Shown: positions 9,357-17,642, counted from the stretch's first letter. The stretch: 64,000 nt of DNA from Candidatus Gastranaerophilales bacterium (GCA_944325875.1 CALVBU010000001.1:124001-188000); one strand, 5' to 3'. The notes: generated by a model not told the origin, from the letters alone. Program-made: numbers and translations.

Positions 9357-9572
9357 TTAATTATTTTGTTTTAAATTAAATATTAAAAAATCCAGACAAT
9401 CAATTTGTTTTTGATTTTTATGTAATTCATCCAATAACTTGCCACGATGGTCTGATAAAAGTCTAAAAATTTCCTGATTATGAATATCTGATAATAAATT
9501 AAGAATTTTATCTATCGTTGAAGCATTACAGCCTGCATCTTTTAAATTTTGCAAAATATTTTCTTTATCCAT
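9357..9572 (-). CDS. Small helical protein of the flavodoxin/cupin operon
   Basis: 71 residues, MDKENILQNLKDAGCNAST and then DHRGKLLDELHKNQKQIDCLDFL. Predicted all-helical, cytoplasmic, with two cysteines (15 and 59). It resembles a family of short proteins seen next to CMD/cupin and flavodoxin genes in Firmicutes, with unknown function. It lies 14 nt downstream of the CMD-cupin stop, clearly inside the operon. The upstream AGTGG is a weak ribosome binding site. Confidence 0.75.
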   Translation of the reverse strand: MDKENILQNLKDAGCNASTIDKILNLLSDIHNQEIFRLLSDHRGKLLDELHKNQKQIDCLDFLIFNLKQNN

Positions 9573-9585
9573 TACACCACTTCGA

Positions 9586-10437
9586 TTAATTTAACTTACT
9601 ATACAAAATATCATCGACTGGTTCAAGCCATTCATTAGAAGTTTCAGTTCCATCAATTTCAACAGCAACATGCGAAAACCAACTATCAGGAGCTGCACCA
9701 TGCCAATGTTTAACATTTGCAGGGATATTTATAACATCTCCAGGTTTCATCTCAATAGGTTCTTTACCCCATTCTTGATAATAACCACGCCCGCCAACGG
9801 CGATTAAAATTTGTCCTCCACCTGTTTTTGCCCGATGAATATGCCAATTATTACGACACTTTGGTTCAAATGTTACATTAAACATCTTTACTTGAGCTGA
9901 AGAAATAGGAGCTAAATAACTTTGACCGATAAAGTACTTAGCATAAGCATTATTTGGTTCACCTATCGGAAACATTATAGATGCGGCATATTTATCTTTA
10001 TCACTTAGCACATTAGATGGTTCAGTCCAAACTTCTTTTGCTAAATTAAAAGCACTCCAAGCCTTTGGCCACCCAGCATAAAAAGCAGTATTGGTTATTA
10101 TTGCAGCAGCCTCTTCTTTAGAGACACCGTGATTTTTAGCATTTTGAAGATGATATTTTAATGAAGAATCAGTAATTCCTTGTGATATTAAAGCTACAAC
10201 AGTGATTATGCTTCGTGTTTTGGCATCAATATCCGGATTATTCCAATTTTCACCAAATAAGATATCATCATTATAATGAGCAAAATCAGGAGCAAAATTT
10301 CCTAACTGGTCTCTTCCTGCTGTTTGAACTATTTTTTTCATTGAACTACTTCCTTTCGTATTTGAATTAGTATTTGAGATAGCCATATTTGAACTCAGAA
10401 TCATTAAAATTGAAATTACTATAACCTTTTTTAACAT
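9586..10437 (-). CDS. Exported carboxymuconolactone decarboxylase-like / cupin fusion
   Basis: 283 residues from ATG 10437, with AGGATTGTTA as ribosome binding site. An N-terminal signal peptide of about 20 residues (LKKVIVISILMILSSNMAIS) is followed by a CMD (AhpD-like) domain at about 45-125 (WNNPDIDAKTRSIITVVALI). A cupin domain follows at about 160-275, with metal-type ligands in WHIHRA and later HWHGAAP. The pairing suggests an exported enzyme acting on small aromatic or lactone compounds. The usual AhpD CxxC pair is not seen, so peroxidase activity is unlikely. It is divergent from a LysR gene that probably regulates it. Confidence 0.88.
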   Translation of the reverse strand: MLKKVIVISILMILSSNMAISNTNSNTKGSSSMKKIVQTAGRDQLGNFAPDFAHYNDDILFGENWNNPDIDAKTRSIITVVALISQGITDSSLKYHLQNAKNHGVSKEEAAAIITNTAFYAGWPKAWSAFNLAKEVWTEPSNVLSDKDKYAASIMFPIGEPNNAYAKYFIGQSYLAPISSAQVKMFNVTFEPKCRNNWHIHRAKTGGGQILIAVGGRGYYQEWGKEPIEMKPGDVINIPANVKHWHGAAPDSWFSHVAVEIDGTETSNEWLEPVDDILYSKLN

Positions 10438-10496
10438 TAACAATCCTTTTTTATTTATTACTAGTTTTATTATTTACGATGTTATCTAAAATAGCA

Positions 10497-10513
10497 AATA
10501 CTTATATAGTATT
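10497..10513. promoter_or_regulatory. Palindrome between CMD-cupin operon and LysR gene, candidate LysR box
   Basis: AATACT-TATAT-AGTATT is a perfect interrupted palindrome in the 122-bp divergent region, with the inner ATAC-N7-GTAT form expected of a LysR-type operator. It sits just upstream of the LysR promoter -35. Confidence 0.5.
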
Positions 10514-10524
10514 GTTTGATATAC

Positions 10525-10559
10525 TTGACAGGCATAGCAAAATTATATATTATTTGCTT
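10525..10559 (+). promoter_or_regulatory. Consensus promoter giving a leaderless LysR mRNA
   Basis: TTGACA (10525-10530), 17-bp spacer, TATTAT (10548-10553), then exactly 6 nt to ATG 10560. This near-perfect promoter fixes the start codon; an earlier in-frame ATG at 10479 lies upstream of the promoter. Confidence 0.8.
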
Positions 10560-11453
10560 ATGGAAATAAGAGTATTAAAATATTTTTTAACAGTAGCAAG
10601 AGAAGGCTCAATAACAGGTGCAGCAAATTATCTTCATCTTACACAGCCAACCTTATCCAGACAATTACAAGATTTAGAACGAGAACTCGGACAAAAGCTT
10701 TTAATTAGAACAAATCATAATGTAACACTTACTCCTGAAGGAATGATATTAAGAAAAAGAGCTGAAGAAATACTGGATATGGTAGCAAAAACCGAAAATG
10801 AATTTTCTTCTCTTAAGCAAGAAATCGCAGGAGAAATCCATATTGGAAGCGGAGAAACTGACGCATTTAAAAGTATTGCCTCTATAATAAAAGATATTCA
10901 AAAAAAATATCCAAACATCATTTTTCACATATATAGCGGTATACTAGAAGACGTTGTTGAAAAAATAGATAATGGATTGCTTGACTTTGGAATCGTAATG
11001 CAGCCTGAGGACTTATCAAAATATAATGTTATAGACTTACCCGATAAAGATGTTTGGGGTATAGTCATGCGAAAAGATTCTGAACTTGCTAAAAAAGATT
11101 TCGTAACATTCAAAGACTTAGAGTCGCTGCCATTAATTTTATCAAGAAAAGCATTTAGAAAACCTACTCCAGATAACGAATTTTTCAGATGGTTTAACGA
11201 TAAAAAAGATAAATTAAATATTACGGCAACACATACTCTTTTTTATAATGCGGCACTCATGGTTGAACAAGGTGTTGGGTATATGCTTACACTAAATAAT
11301 CTTGCTAATACTTCAAGAACTTCAAATCTTTGTTTTCGCCCAATCCAACCGGAAATCAGCACAGGTTGGGCCGTAATTTGGAAAAAATATCAAGTATTTT
11401 CTCCGGCATCAAAAATATTCATTGAAGCGGTACAAAAGAAACTTAACGGCTAA
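10560..11453 (+). CDS. LysR-family transcriptional regulator
   Basis: 297 residues from ATG 10560. The N-terminal winged helix-turn-helix is MEIRVLKYFLTVAREGS with GAANYLHLTQPTLSRQLQ (residues about 20-37). A periplasmic-binding-protein-like effector domain covers about 90-290. It is divergently transcribed from the CMD-cupin/flavodoxin operon, the normal arrangement for a LysR regulator and its target. The promoter places the transcription start at or next to the ATG, so the mRNA is predicted to be leaderless. The inducer is unknown. Confidence 0.93.
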   Translation: MEIRVLKYFLTVAREGSITGAANYLHLTQPTLSRQLQDLERELGQKLLIRTNHNVTLTPEGMILRKRAEEILDMVAKTENEFSSLKQEIAGEIHIGSGETDAFKSIASIIKDIQKKYPNIIFHIYSGILEDVVEKIDNGLLDFGIVMQPEDLSKYNVIDLPDKDVWGIVMRKDSELAKKDFVTFKDLESLPLILSRKAFRKPTPDNEFFRWFNDKKDKLNITATHTLFYNAALMVEQGVGYMLTLNNLANTSRTSNLCFRPIQPEISTGWAVIWKKYQVFSPASKIFIEAVQKKLNG

Positions 11454-11503
11454 TGCTTTATTAATTTATGATAGAATAAAAGATAAAAAAGGATTAAATA
11501 AAA

Positions 11504-11974
11504 ATGGATAATGTAGAAAATATTAGCTATAACAAATCTGTTATTTACGCAACTGAGCAATTTGCAAAAGTTATAAAAGAATATATGAAAATTATTCATA
11601 AGAAACACAATATTCCTGTAAACCACAATGAATATATTCTTTTAGAAGAAATCATATTAAACCCTGGTATCACTCAAGGTGATCTAGCTAGAAGACTATC
11701 TATCCAAAGAACTTATGTTAGTAAAATATTATCTTCACTTGAAAACAGGGAATATATTACAAGAAAACAAAAAACGAAGTCAAAACAAATAATTGCGGTA
11801 CAAAGTTTTGCTACAGAAAAAGGAGAAAAAACCCTAAAAGAAGCCCGTAATATCCTTAAAGAAGAAGCTTTTCAATTATTCTCTCTAGAAGAGAGAGAAC
11901 AATTATCTGAAATCACTCAAATACTATTTAAACAAATTGATAAAATAACTAAAATTTATAATATTAAATTTTAA
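11504..11974 (+). CDS. MarR-family transcriptional regulator
   Basis: 156 residues with a MarR winged helix: NHNEYILLEEIILNPGITQ, GDLARRLSIQRTYVSKILS (recognition helix, about 63-81) and the wing ENREYITRKQKTKSKQ. It precedes a DHA2 drug exporter gene by 65 bp, and the stop codon overlaps a long inverted repeat that is the obvious operator candidate. The usual role is repression of the exporter until a toxic ligand binds. AAAGGA lies 13 nt before ATG. Confidence 0.93.
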   Translation: MDNVENISYNKSVIYATEQFAKVIKEYMKIIHKKHNIPVNHNEYILLEEIILNPGITQGDLARRLSIQRTYVSKILSSLENREYITRKQKTKSKQIIAVQSFATEKGEKTLKEARNILKEEAFQLFSLEEREQLSEITQILFKQIDKITKIYNIKF

Positions 11975-12036
11975 TACCTATTGAAAAATCAACACATAAG
12001 TAGTAAGATGTAAGTGTTGAAAATTCAATAGGTATT
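11973..12036. repeat. Long inverted repeat in front of the exporter gene (MarR operator or RNA hairpin)
   Basis: AATACCTATTGAA (11973-11985) is the exact reverse complement of TTCAATAGGTATT (12024-12036). Inside it, TCAACAC (11989-11995) matches GTGTTGA (12014-12020), leaving a 3x3 internal loop and an 18-nt loop. The distal arm contains the AGGT before ATG 12040, so an RNA hairpin would hide the ribosome binding site. A TATAAT at 11957-11962 lies just upstream. Confidence 0.8.
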
Positions 12037-12039
12037 ATC

Positions 12040-13581
12040 ATGGAAAATTTAAACACACAAGAAAATAACTTAAATAGGTGGCTAATATTAGTTCCGACAA
12101 TGTTTGCCGCATTTATGTTTTCTCTAGATGAAACAATTGCAAATATTGCTCTGCCACACATCGCGGGAAGTTTTTCAGTCAGCAGTCAGGAATCTATCTG
12201 GATTCTAACAAGTTATTTAATCGCAAGCTGTTTAACAATCCCTATGCTAGATTGGCTATGCAGATTACTTGGTAGGAAAAACCTATTTATATTAATGGTT
12301 TTTATTTTCACAGTTTCATCATTTGTATGTGGAATTTCCACATCAATGCCATTAATGATTATTGGAAGATTTTTTCAAGGTTTTGGTGGTGGTGTGCTAA
12401 TCCCTATAGCGCAAGCAATTATGATGGAAAACTTTAAAGGGAAAGATTTAACAACAGCCATAACAATTTTTGGTTTAGTTGTAATTGTTGCACCAATTAT
12501 CGGACCAGTTCTCGGAGGTTGGATAACTGAAAACTATTCTTGGCATTGGATATTTTTCATGAATATTCCTATTGGAGCATTAATTGTATCAATGGCAAAA
12601 ACAATGATAACAGACCCACCATATGCACAAAGACAAAAAAATGTGAAAACAGATTGGTATGGATTAATTTTTTTAATAATGTTTGCTGTAGCTTTTGAGA
12701 TAATGATGGACAAGGGGAATGATGAAGATTGGTTTAATTCAGTCTTTATATGCAGACTAACTGTAATTTGGATCATTGGATTAATAGGGTTTATTATATC
12801 TCAAATTAAAGGAAAAGAAACTCTTGTAAGACTAAATGTTCTAAGCAACTGGAATTACACAATGGGCACAATATGCATAACTGTCATGAACGCAATTTTA
12901 CTTGGCTCACTTGCAATGATTCCACAATTCATGCAAACAATGATGGGATATGATGCCTATACAAGCGGATTATCAATGATGCCTAGAGGTATTGGATGTT
13001 TAATAGGGTTATTATTAAATAAGTTTTTACCTGAAAAAACTGATGTAAGAGTTGTTGCATCTTCAGGCATTTTATTACTATCAATAGGCAGTTGGTTGCT
13101 TGGAGATATAAACTTACAAATATCACAAGCATCAATATTCATTCCAAACGTATTATTTGGAATTGGTATGACTCTTGCTATGATACCATTAGTATCATTT
13201 TCTTGCCTTACAGTTGATCCAAAAGAAATGTCTAATGCTAGTGGACTCCAAAATTTCATAAAAACCATTGGCGGTGCAATTGGGACTTCCTTAGTTGCAA
13301 CATTCATTTCAAGATTTTCACAAATACACCAATTCATGCTAGTAAAAAATTTAACAGAAACAAATAATACATATCTTGAAAGATTAGCAACATATGCAGG
13401 TAGCTTTACTCCAAGTTTTGGGATTGAAACAGGAAATGCAATGGCACAGAAACTCTTATACAATGAATTATTACAACAATCAAGACTTTGGGCATATATA
13501 GATTCATTTAGAATTTATGCGGTTGTGGGATTAGCAATTATTATGCTTATCTTTTTAATGAGATACGAAAAACAAAACTAA
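12040..13581 (+). CDS. DHA2-type (EmrB-like) MFS multidrug exporter
   Basis: 513 residues, about 14 membrane helices. Motifs of drug:H+ antiporters are visible: SLDETIANIALPHIAGSF at the start of helix 1 (antiporter D-x-T motif), LDWLCRLLGRKN (motif A, atypical) and VAPIIGPVLGGWI (motif C, residues about 150-162). It expels hydrophobic compounds using the proton gradient. It sits between a MarR regulator and a 59-codon gene in one operon. Start is taken at ATG 12040 right after the inverted repeat. Confidence 0.93.
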   Translation: MENLNTQENNLNRWLILVPTMFAAFMFSLDETIANIALPHIAGSFSVSSQESIWILTSYLIASCLTIPMLDWLCRLLGRKNLFILMVFIFTVSSFVCGISTSMPLMIIGRFFQGFGGGVLIPIAQAIMMENFKGKDLTTAITIFGLVVIVAPIIGPVLGGWITENYSWHWIFFMNIPIGALIVSMAKTMITDPPYAQRQKNVKTDWYGLIFLIMFAVAFEIMMDKGNDEDWFNSVFICRLTVIWIIGLIGFIISQIKGKETLVRLNVLSNWNYTMGTICITVMNAILLGSLAMIPQFMQTMMGYDAYTSGLSMMPRGIGCLIGLLLNKFLPEKTDVRVVASSGILLLSIGSWLLGDINLQISQASIFIPNVLFGIGMTLAMIPLVSFSCLTVDPKEMSNASGLQNFIKTIGGAIGTSLVATFISRFSQIHQFMLVKNLTETNNTYLERLATYAGSFTPSFGIETGNAMAQKLLYNELLQQSRLWAYIDSFRIYAVVGLAIIMLIFLMRYEKQN

Positions 13582-13592
13582 AGGGTAAATTT

Positions 13593-13772
13593 ATGTTCAA
13601 TAAAAGTAATGATATAATTATTATTTATAAAGAATTAATAAAAATCTTTAATTCATACGAAACACTTTCAGAAAAACAAAAACAAGAAATATTAAATAAA
13701 CTATCAGATAAAGACAAAGAAATTATAAAAAAAATAATAAAAACTATTCAAGAAAATTTAGATTTTGAATAA
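13593..13772 (+). CDS. 59-residue small charged helical protein downstream of the exporter
   Basis: ATG 13593 follows the exporter stop by 11 nt with AAAGGGT as ribosome binding site, and the frame closes at TAA 13770-13772. The product is rich in Lys/Glu/Ile (SEKQKQEILNKLSDKDKEII) and predicted to be two amphipathic helices; no membrane span. It ends 6 nt before a terminator, which supports an expressed three-gene operon. No family recognised. Confidence 0.65.
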   Translation: MFNKSNDIIIIYKELIKIFNSYETLSEKQKQEILNKLSDKDKEIIKKIIKTIQENLDFE

Positions 13773-13778
13773 TAAAAA

Positions 13779-13806
13779 AAACGGATAAATAAATATCCGT
13801 TTTTTT
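13779..13806. terminator. Terminator of the MarR-exporter operon
   Basis: AAACGGATA (13779-13787) pairs with TATCCGTTT (13794-13802), followed by TTTT. The stem can also stop transcription of the tRNA-Arg pair arriving on the minus strand. Confidence 0.75.
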
Positions 13807-13808
13807 AT

Positions 13809-13882
13809 TGGCCTTGGTGGGAGTCGAACCCACGACCACCGGTTTAGGAAACCGTCGCTCTATCCTACTGAGCTACAAAGCC
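13809..13882 (-). tRNA. tRNA-Arg (anticodon CCT)
   Basis: 74 nt folding into a full cloverleaf: acceptor GGCTTTG/CAAGGCC with one G-U pair, D arm GCTC/GAGC, anticodon loop TTCCTAA giving CCT, and T arm GTGGGTTCGACTCCCAC. CCA is not encoded. It reads AGG codons. The base of the anticodon stem has one A-G mismatch. Confidence 0.95.
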
Positions 13883-13947
13883 TTATCAGGAAGTAAAACT
13901 TCCCGAGGTTTTTGCAAACCGGCTGTCAACCGATTTTATTATACACC

Positions 13948-14021
13948 TGCGCCCGACGGGAGTCAAACCCGTGACCTTCGGCTTCGGAGACCGACGCTCT
14001 ATTCAACTGAGCTACGGGCAC
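13948..14021 (-). tRNA. tRNA-Arg (anticodon CCG)
   Basis: 74-nt cloverleaf: acceptor GTGCCCG/CGGGCGC, D arm GCTC/GAGC, anticodon loop CTCCGAA giving CCG, T arm ACGGGTTTGACTCCCGT. CCA is not encoded. It probably starts the two-tRNA transcript; TATAAT on the minus strand (14030-14035) lies 8 nt upstream. Confidence 0.95.
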
Positions 14022-14046
14022 AAACTATGATTATACTAGCATAAAT

Positions 14047-14069
14047 AAGGCGGTTTTAAAAACCGCCTT
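14047..14069 (-). terminator. Terminator of lemA
   Basis: AAGGCGG (14047-14053) pairs with CCGCCTT (14063-14069) around a 9-nt A/T-rich centre that can extend the stem. It lies 8 nt after the lemA stop on the minus strand. Confidence 0.7.
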
Positions 14070-14076
14070 TAAATTT

Positions 14077-14682
14077 TTATTTCAAATAATCAGCTGCATT
14101 AATCGGTTTACGTTCAACTTCATTCTCAACTTCGAAGAACGGTAATTGTTTAATATTTAGCATTGATGCAAGTAGTGAACCTGGGAAAATTTCTACCGCA
14201 TTATTTAATTCTAAAACAGCAGCATTATAGAATCTTCTTGCAGCAGCAATATGTTCTTCCTGCTCATTATATGTCTGCATAGCTGTAATCATAGTTTGAT
14301 CAGATTTTAATTGAGGATAATTTTCAACAGACACTAATAATTGTCCCATTTTACCACTTATTAAATTATCAAGTTTAAGTTTTTCTTCTGCATTGTTCAA
14401 ATCAGCAGGCAACTTAACAGCTTGAGTTCGTAATTTAACAATATCCTCCAACAAACCTCTTTCATGTTCCATAAATTTATTTGCAATAAATAGAACATTT
14501 GGTATCAAATCGTATCTTTTTTTCAATTGCACATCTATACCAGAAAAAGCTTCTTTAGCTTTATTTTTCTTCTTAATTAAAGAGACATAGAAAGAGTATA
14601 TTAGAAACAATACAATTACTAATACTATAGTCATAAACATCATTAAAAATCCTCCATTAAGATTTATAAATATCTTTTCCAT
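14077..14682 (-). CDS. lemA: LemA family membrane protein
   Basis: 201 residues. One N-terminal membrane helix (about residues 14-36) is followed by the LemA coiled/helical domain: KEAFSGIDVQLKKRYDLIPN, then ENYPQLKSDQTMITAMQ and AARRFYNAAVLELNNAVEIFPG near the C-terminus. The function of LemA is not settled; many genomes place it beside TPM or DUF3137 genes. ATG 14682 has GAGG 8 nt upstream; a second ATG at 14643, preceded by GGAGG at 7 nt, is an equally good start and would remove 13 residues. It has its own promoter. Confidence 0.92.
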   Translation of the reverse strand: MEKIFINLNGGFLMMFMTIVLVIVLFLIYSFYVSLIKKKNKAKEAFSGIDVQLKKRYDLIPNVLFIANKFMEHERGLLEDIVKLRTQAVKLPADLNNAEEKLKLDNLISGKMGQLLVSVENYPQLKSDQTMITAMQTYNEQEEHIAAARRFYNAAVLELNNAVEIFPGSLLASMLNIKQLPFFEVENEVERKPINAADYLK

Positions 14683-14700
14683 ATAAAAACCTCAAATACA

Positions 14701-14729
14701 ATTATAACATATTTTGTAAAGACTGTCTA
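14701..14729 (-). promoter_or_regulatory. Promoter of lemA
   Basis: On the minus strand TAGACA (14724-14729), 17-bp spacer and TATAAT (14701-14706), followed 12 nt later by GAGG and the lemA start region. Confidence 0.65.
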
Positions 14730-14750
14730 TCCTAAAACAGAATTTAAAAT

Positions 14751-16106
14751 CTATTTACCTGCAACCACAATCGTAAAATCAGTTTCACCACAGTAATAAT
14801 TTACTGGTTCATAGACAAACTGATAACCTGTGATAGAAGGGGTTTTCTTCTTTAACCAATTGAAGTATTCATTTGTAACCATATTTGAATGAGCAATAAA
14901 TTGGGTATGAGTTTTTGCAATATGTCCGGTACAAGAAACATTAACACCTGCAGCAGCTAACTCATTTTTCACAACTTCAGCTTCATCTGCATTTTGGCTT
15001 GAATACATAACCCCAGCTGTTAATACCATATTTTCTTCAGGATGGATTTTTTCTCTATAAATAAGTCTATTAACAACTTCCTGAGACTTTTGAGGATCTA
15101 AAATCCAATAACTTATATAACCTTTCTTATTAGGTGCTCCTGGTAAAGTTGCAATCTCAATTTTATCCATATCAATATGTTTTGTCAAAGCTGCATACTG
15201 AGAAAGTTCATACAAAGACATATTAGTTTTCACATATTGCTTTGTTACATTTATAATGTCAGGAATTTTAGTAATAGTTTCTGGTTTTTGCAATTCTGCT
15301 AATAAACCTCTCAAGAACCATTGTTGACGGTGAGTTCTACCAATATCGCCTAAGGCATCATGTCTGAATCGTAAGTATCCAACAGCCTGCTTTGCATCAA
15401 GACGATGAACACCTTTTGTTAAATCAATATGAAGATTTCCTGAATAATCATGGTATCTCATAGGTTTTTCAACATAAACATCAACACCACCTAAAGCATC
15501 AACAATTGCCTTAACTGCATTATCATGAACCATAATATATCTATCGATATGTACACCTAGAGTATCTTCAACAGTTCTAATTGTCATTCCAACACCACCA
15601 ATAGCATGAGCGGCATTAATTTTTTGAATTCCATGATTATCCGGCAAATAAACTTTGCTATCTCTTGGTATTGAAATTGCGTTAACAGATTTTGATTTTG
15701 GATCAATATTAACAAGAATAATTGTATCTGTTCTGGTGCCTGTCCACAAATCATTATCATTGTTGCTTGCATCTACACCAAGTAACAATATATTTTGTCT
15801 TTTTGGACCAAATGGCATTGAGAATTCAGCTTTTTCTTTATTATTGTTATCCTTATTTACTATATTAAAAATCTTCGTAATAAATGAATCTTCGCCAAAT
15901 TGTTCTTTCATAAACTCAGAGTTTCCTGCAAAAATAAATATGGCACAAATAACACACATAAAAATGATAAACATAAAAATCACCGCTCTAATAAAAGCTT
16001 CCTGCTCTTGCTGGTGTTTTTTCATTTTGTTTAAATAATCATTTCTTTTGGAATTTTCATCGGCTTTGTGATCTCTTGTTAATTCGTCATTTGAGTTAAT
16101 TGTCAT
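14751..16106 (-). CDS. LytR-CpsA-Psr (LCP) family envelope glycopolymer transferase with LytR_C domain
   Basis: 451 residues. A cytoplasmic N-terminus and a membrane helix (about 39-61) lead to an LCP catalytic domain: NILLLGVDASNNDNDLWTGT with TDTIILVNIDP, the arginine-bearing AISIPRDSKVYL, KINAAHAIGG, and YLRFRHDALGDIGRTHRQQ. The C-terminal 110 residues form a LytR_C-type domain. LCP enzymes attach polyprenyl-phosphate-linked glycopolymers to peptidoglycan or other acceptors outside the membrane. GAGGAAAG precedes the start by 7 nt. It lies between mgtE and lemA on the same strand; ugd elsewhere in the window could supply sugar precursors. Confidence 0.94.
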   Translation of the reverse strand: MTINSNDELTRDHKADENSKRNDYLNKMKKHQQEQEAFIRAVIFMFIIFMCVICAIFIFAGNSEFMKEQFGEDSFITKIFNIVNKDNNNKEKAEFSMPFGPKRQNILLLGVDASNNDNDLWTGTRTDTIILVNIDPKSKSVNAISIPRDSKVYLPDNHGIQKINAAHAIGGVGMTIRTVEDTLGVHIDRYIMVHDNAVKAIVDALGGVDVYVEKPMRYHDYSGNLHIDLTKGVHRLDAKQAVGYLRFRHDALGDIGRTHRQQWFLRGLLAELQKPETITKIPDIINVTKQYVKTNMSLYELSQYAALTKHIDMDKIEIATLPGAPNKKGYISYWILDPQKSQEVVNRLIYREKIHPEENMVLTAGVMYSSQNADEAEVVKNELAAAGVNVSCTGHIAKTHTQFIAHSNMVTNEYFNWLKKKTPSITGYQFVYEPVNYYCGETDFTIVVAGK

Positions 16107-16190
16107 ATTTATCTTTCCTCTGTCTATCTTCTTATTTAAACATTCTAATATAAAACTTTTTCGAAGCCATACAATAAATTGTGTATTTTA

Positions 16191-17558
16191 TCAAAATACT
16201 CTAACCAAAAATAGCGAAACAAGAGTAAAATACACAGCAAGACCAACAACATCAATAGTTGTTGCAATAACAGGTCCCGAAGCTACTGCCGGATCAACAT
16301 TTATTGATTTCAAAGCAAAAGGAGTAAAAGTACCAATTACAGTTGCCATTGTCATATTAATAGTCATAGCAAGACCAACAACAACCCCTAATTGCACATT
16401 ATGCTGCCAACCCCAAGTTGCAAAAGTTACTAAAATACCGAACAAACCACCAATCAAAAAGCCGATAAACGCTTCTCTTAAAATATGATGAAATGCTGAA
16501 CTCAATGTTACTTGACCAGTAGAAAGACCTCTTACCATTAGAGTAATACTTTGAGTCCCAATATTACCACCTAATCCAGCCAAAAGCGGCATAAATATAG
16601 CGATAATTGGTAACGCTGCAAGAGTATGTCCATAAAAATTTGCAACATTAACAGCAACGAACTCTCCGAGTAACGTAATAAAAAGCCACGGAGTTCTAGC
16701 TCTTATAGCATTCAAAATATTACCTGAAAGAATTTCATCTTCATCGACAACCTCGGTCGAAATACCTGATGACTGGTAGATTTCTTCAGTAGTTTCTTCT
16801 TCAAACAAATCATGTACGTCATCCCAAGTAATCATACCTTTTAAACGGTTATACAAATCAACTACGGGAAGAGCGTTATATTGATACTTCATAAATTCAT
16901 CAATTATATAATCACTGTAATCATCTACATGTAATTTTACAATATCAGAAATCATAATATCTTCAACTTTTTGATTAATAGGAGAAGTTAAAAGTTTACG
17001 CAATGATACAACGCCCATAAGGTGATTTTGCTTATCTGTGACATACACATAATAAAGTTCCATATTATCCTGTTCGGCTTTAATTCTAATATGATTTAAA
17101 ACATCTTGAACACTCATATCAGAATTTACCGTCAAAACAACAGGGTTCATAATACCACCAGCGGTATCCTCATTATATGTAAGCAATTCTCTAACTTCTT
17201 CTGAAAATTTATGAGGAAGTTTATCAAGATAAGTTTCACTCTCATCTTCTTCCATATCTCCAAGAACGTCAGCGGCAGCATCGTGAGGCAATCTTGTCAA
17301 TATTTTTGAAGCTAACTCTTCATCAATATCACTTAACAACTCGACCTGAGTTTGAGCCGGCAAATATTCCATCAAATCTGCAGCTTTATCAATATCAAGT
17401 AACTTAAAACATTGAAGTCTTTCTTCAGGTTTCAACTCCTGAAAAATGTCAGCCAAATCTGCAACGTGATAACCATTGAGCTCTTCTTTTAGCTGCTCAA
17501 TAGTTTCATCATCCATTATTTCGCGTAAACGTTCGATAATATTTTCAATATTAATCAT
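16191..17558 (-). CDS. mgtE: Magnesium transporter MgtE
   Basis: 455 residues with the complete MgtE layout. The N-terminal helical domain (1-125, with LPHDAAADVLGDMEEDE) precedes a pair of CBS domains (about 130-255, MNPVVLTVNSDMSVQDV). Five membrane helices follow (about 285-455, PLLAGLGGNIGTQSITL and GPVIATTIDVVGLAVY). It is an inner-membrane Mg2+ channel gated by cytosolic Mg2+. There is no Shine-Dalgarno; the start is fixed by a promoter whose -10 ends 6 nt upstream. Confidence 0.96.
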   Translation of the reverse strand: MINIENIIERLREIMDDETIEQLKEELNGYHVADLADIFQELKPEERLQCFKLLDIDKAADLMEYLPAQTQVELLSDIDEELASKILTRLPHDAAADVLGDMEEDESETYLDKLPHKFSEEVRELLTYNEDTAGGIMNPVVLTVNSDMSVQDVLNHIRIKAEQDNMELYYVYVTDKQNHLMGVVSLRKLLTSPINQKVEDIMISDIVKLHVDDYSDYIIDEFMKYQYNALPVVDLYNRLKGMITWDDVHDLFEEETTEEIYQSSGISTEVVDEDEILSGNILNAIRARTPWLFITLLGEFVAVNVANFYGHTLAALPIIAIFMPLLAGLGGNIGTQSITLMVRGLSTGQVTLSSAFHHILREAFIGFLIGGLFGILVTFATWGWQHNVQLGVVVGLAMTINMTMATVIGTFTPFALKSINVDPAVASGPVIATTIDVVGLAVYFTLVSLFLVRVF

Positions 17559-17564
17559 AAGATT

Positions 17565-17594
17565 ATTATATTACAAAAAGAAAAATAGAACCAA
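17565..17594 (-). promoter_or_regulatory. Promoter giving leaderless mgtE mRNA
   Basis: Minus strand: TTGGTT (17589-17594), 18-bp spacer, perfect TATAAT (17565-17570), then AATCTT and ATG at 17558. Confidence 0.65.
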
Positions 17595-17630
17595 GCTATA
17601 AAAAAATAGCAAAATTAAATTATTATATGC

Positions 17631-17642
17631 TTTAATTGAAAT
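17631..17642 (+). promoter_or_regulatory. -10 element before a leaderless start
   Basis: TTTAAT (17631-17636) ends 6 nt before ATG 17643; TAGCAA sits 18 bp upstream. The same TAGCAA / GCTTTAATT pair precedes the gene at 25026. Confidence 0.45.

Noticed and set aside
10479-10559. Longer N-terminus for the LysR protein from ATG 10479
   Set aside because: A near-consensus promoter lies inside that extension, and LysR proteins begin at the HTH as they do from 10560.
12957-13463. 168-codon frame on the minus strand
   Set aside because: Antisense shadow of the MFS exporter; no ribosome binding site and unnatural composition.
13808-14044. 78-codon plus-strand frame across the tRNA-Arg pair
   Set aside because: It lies entirely over two tRNA genes and their spacer on the opposite strand.
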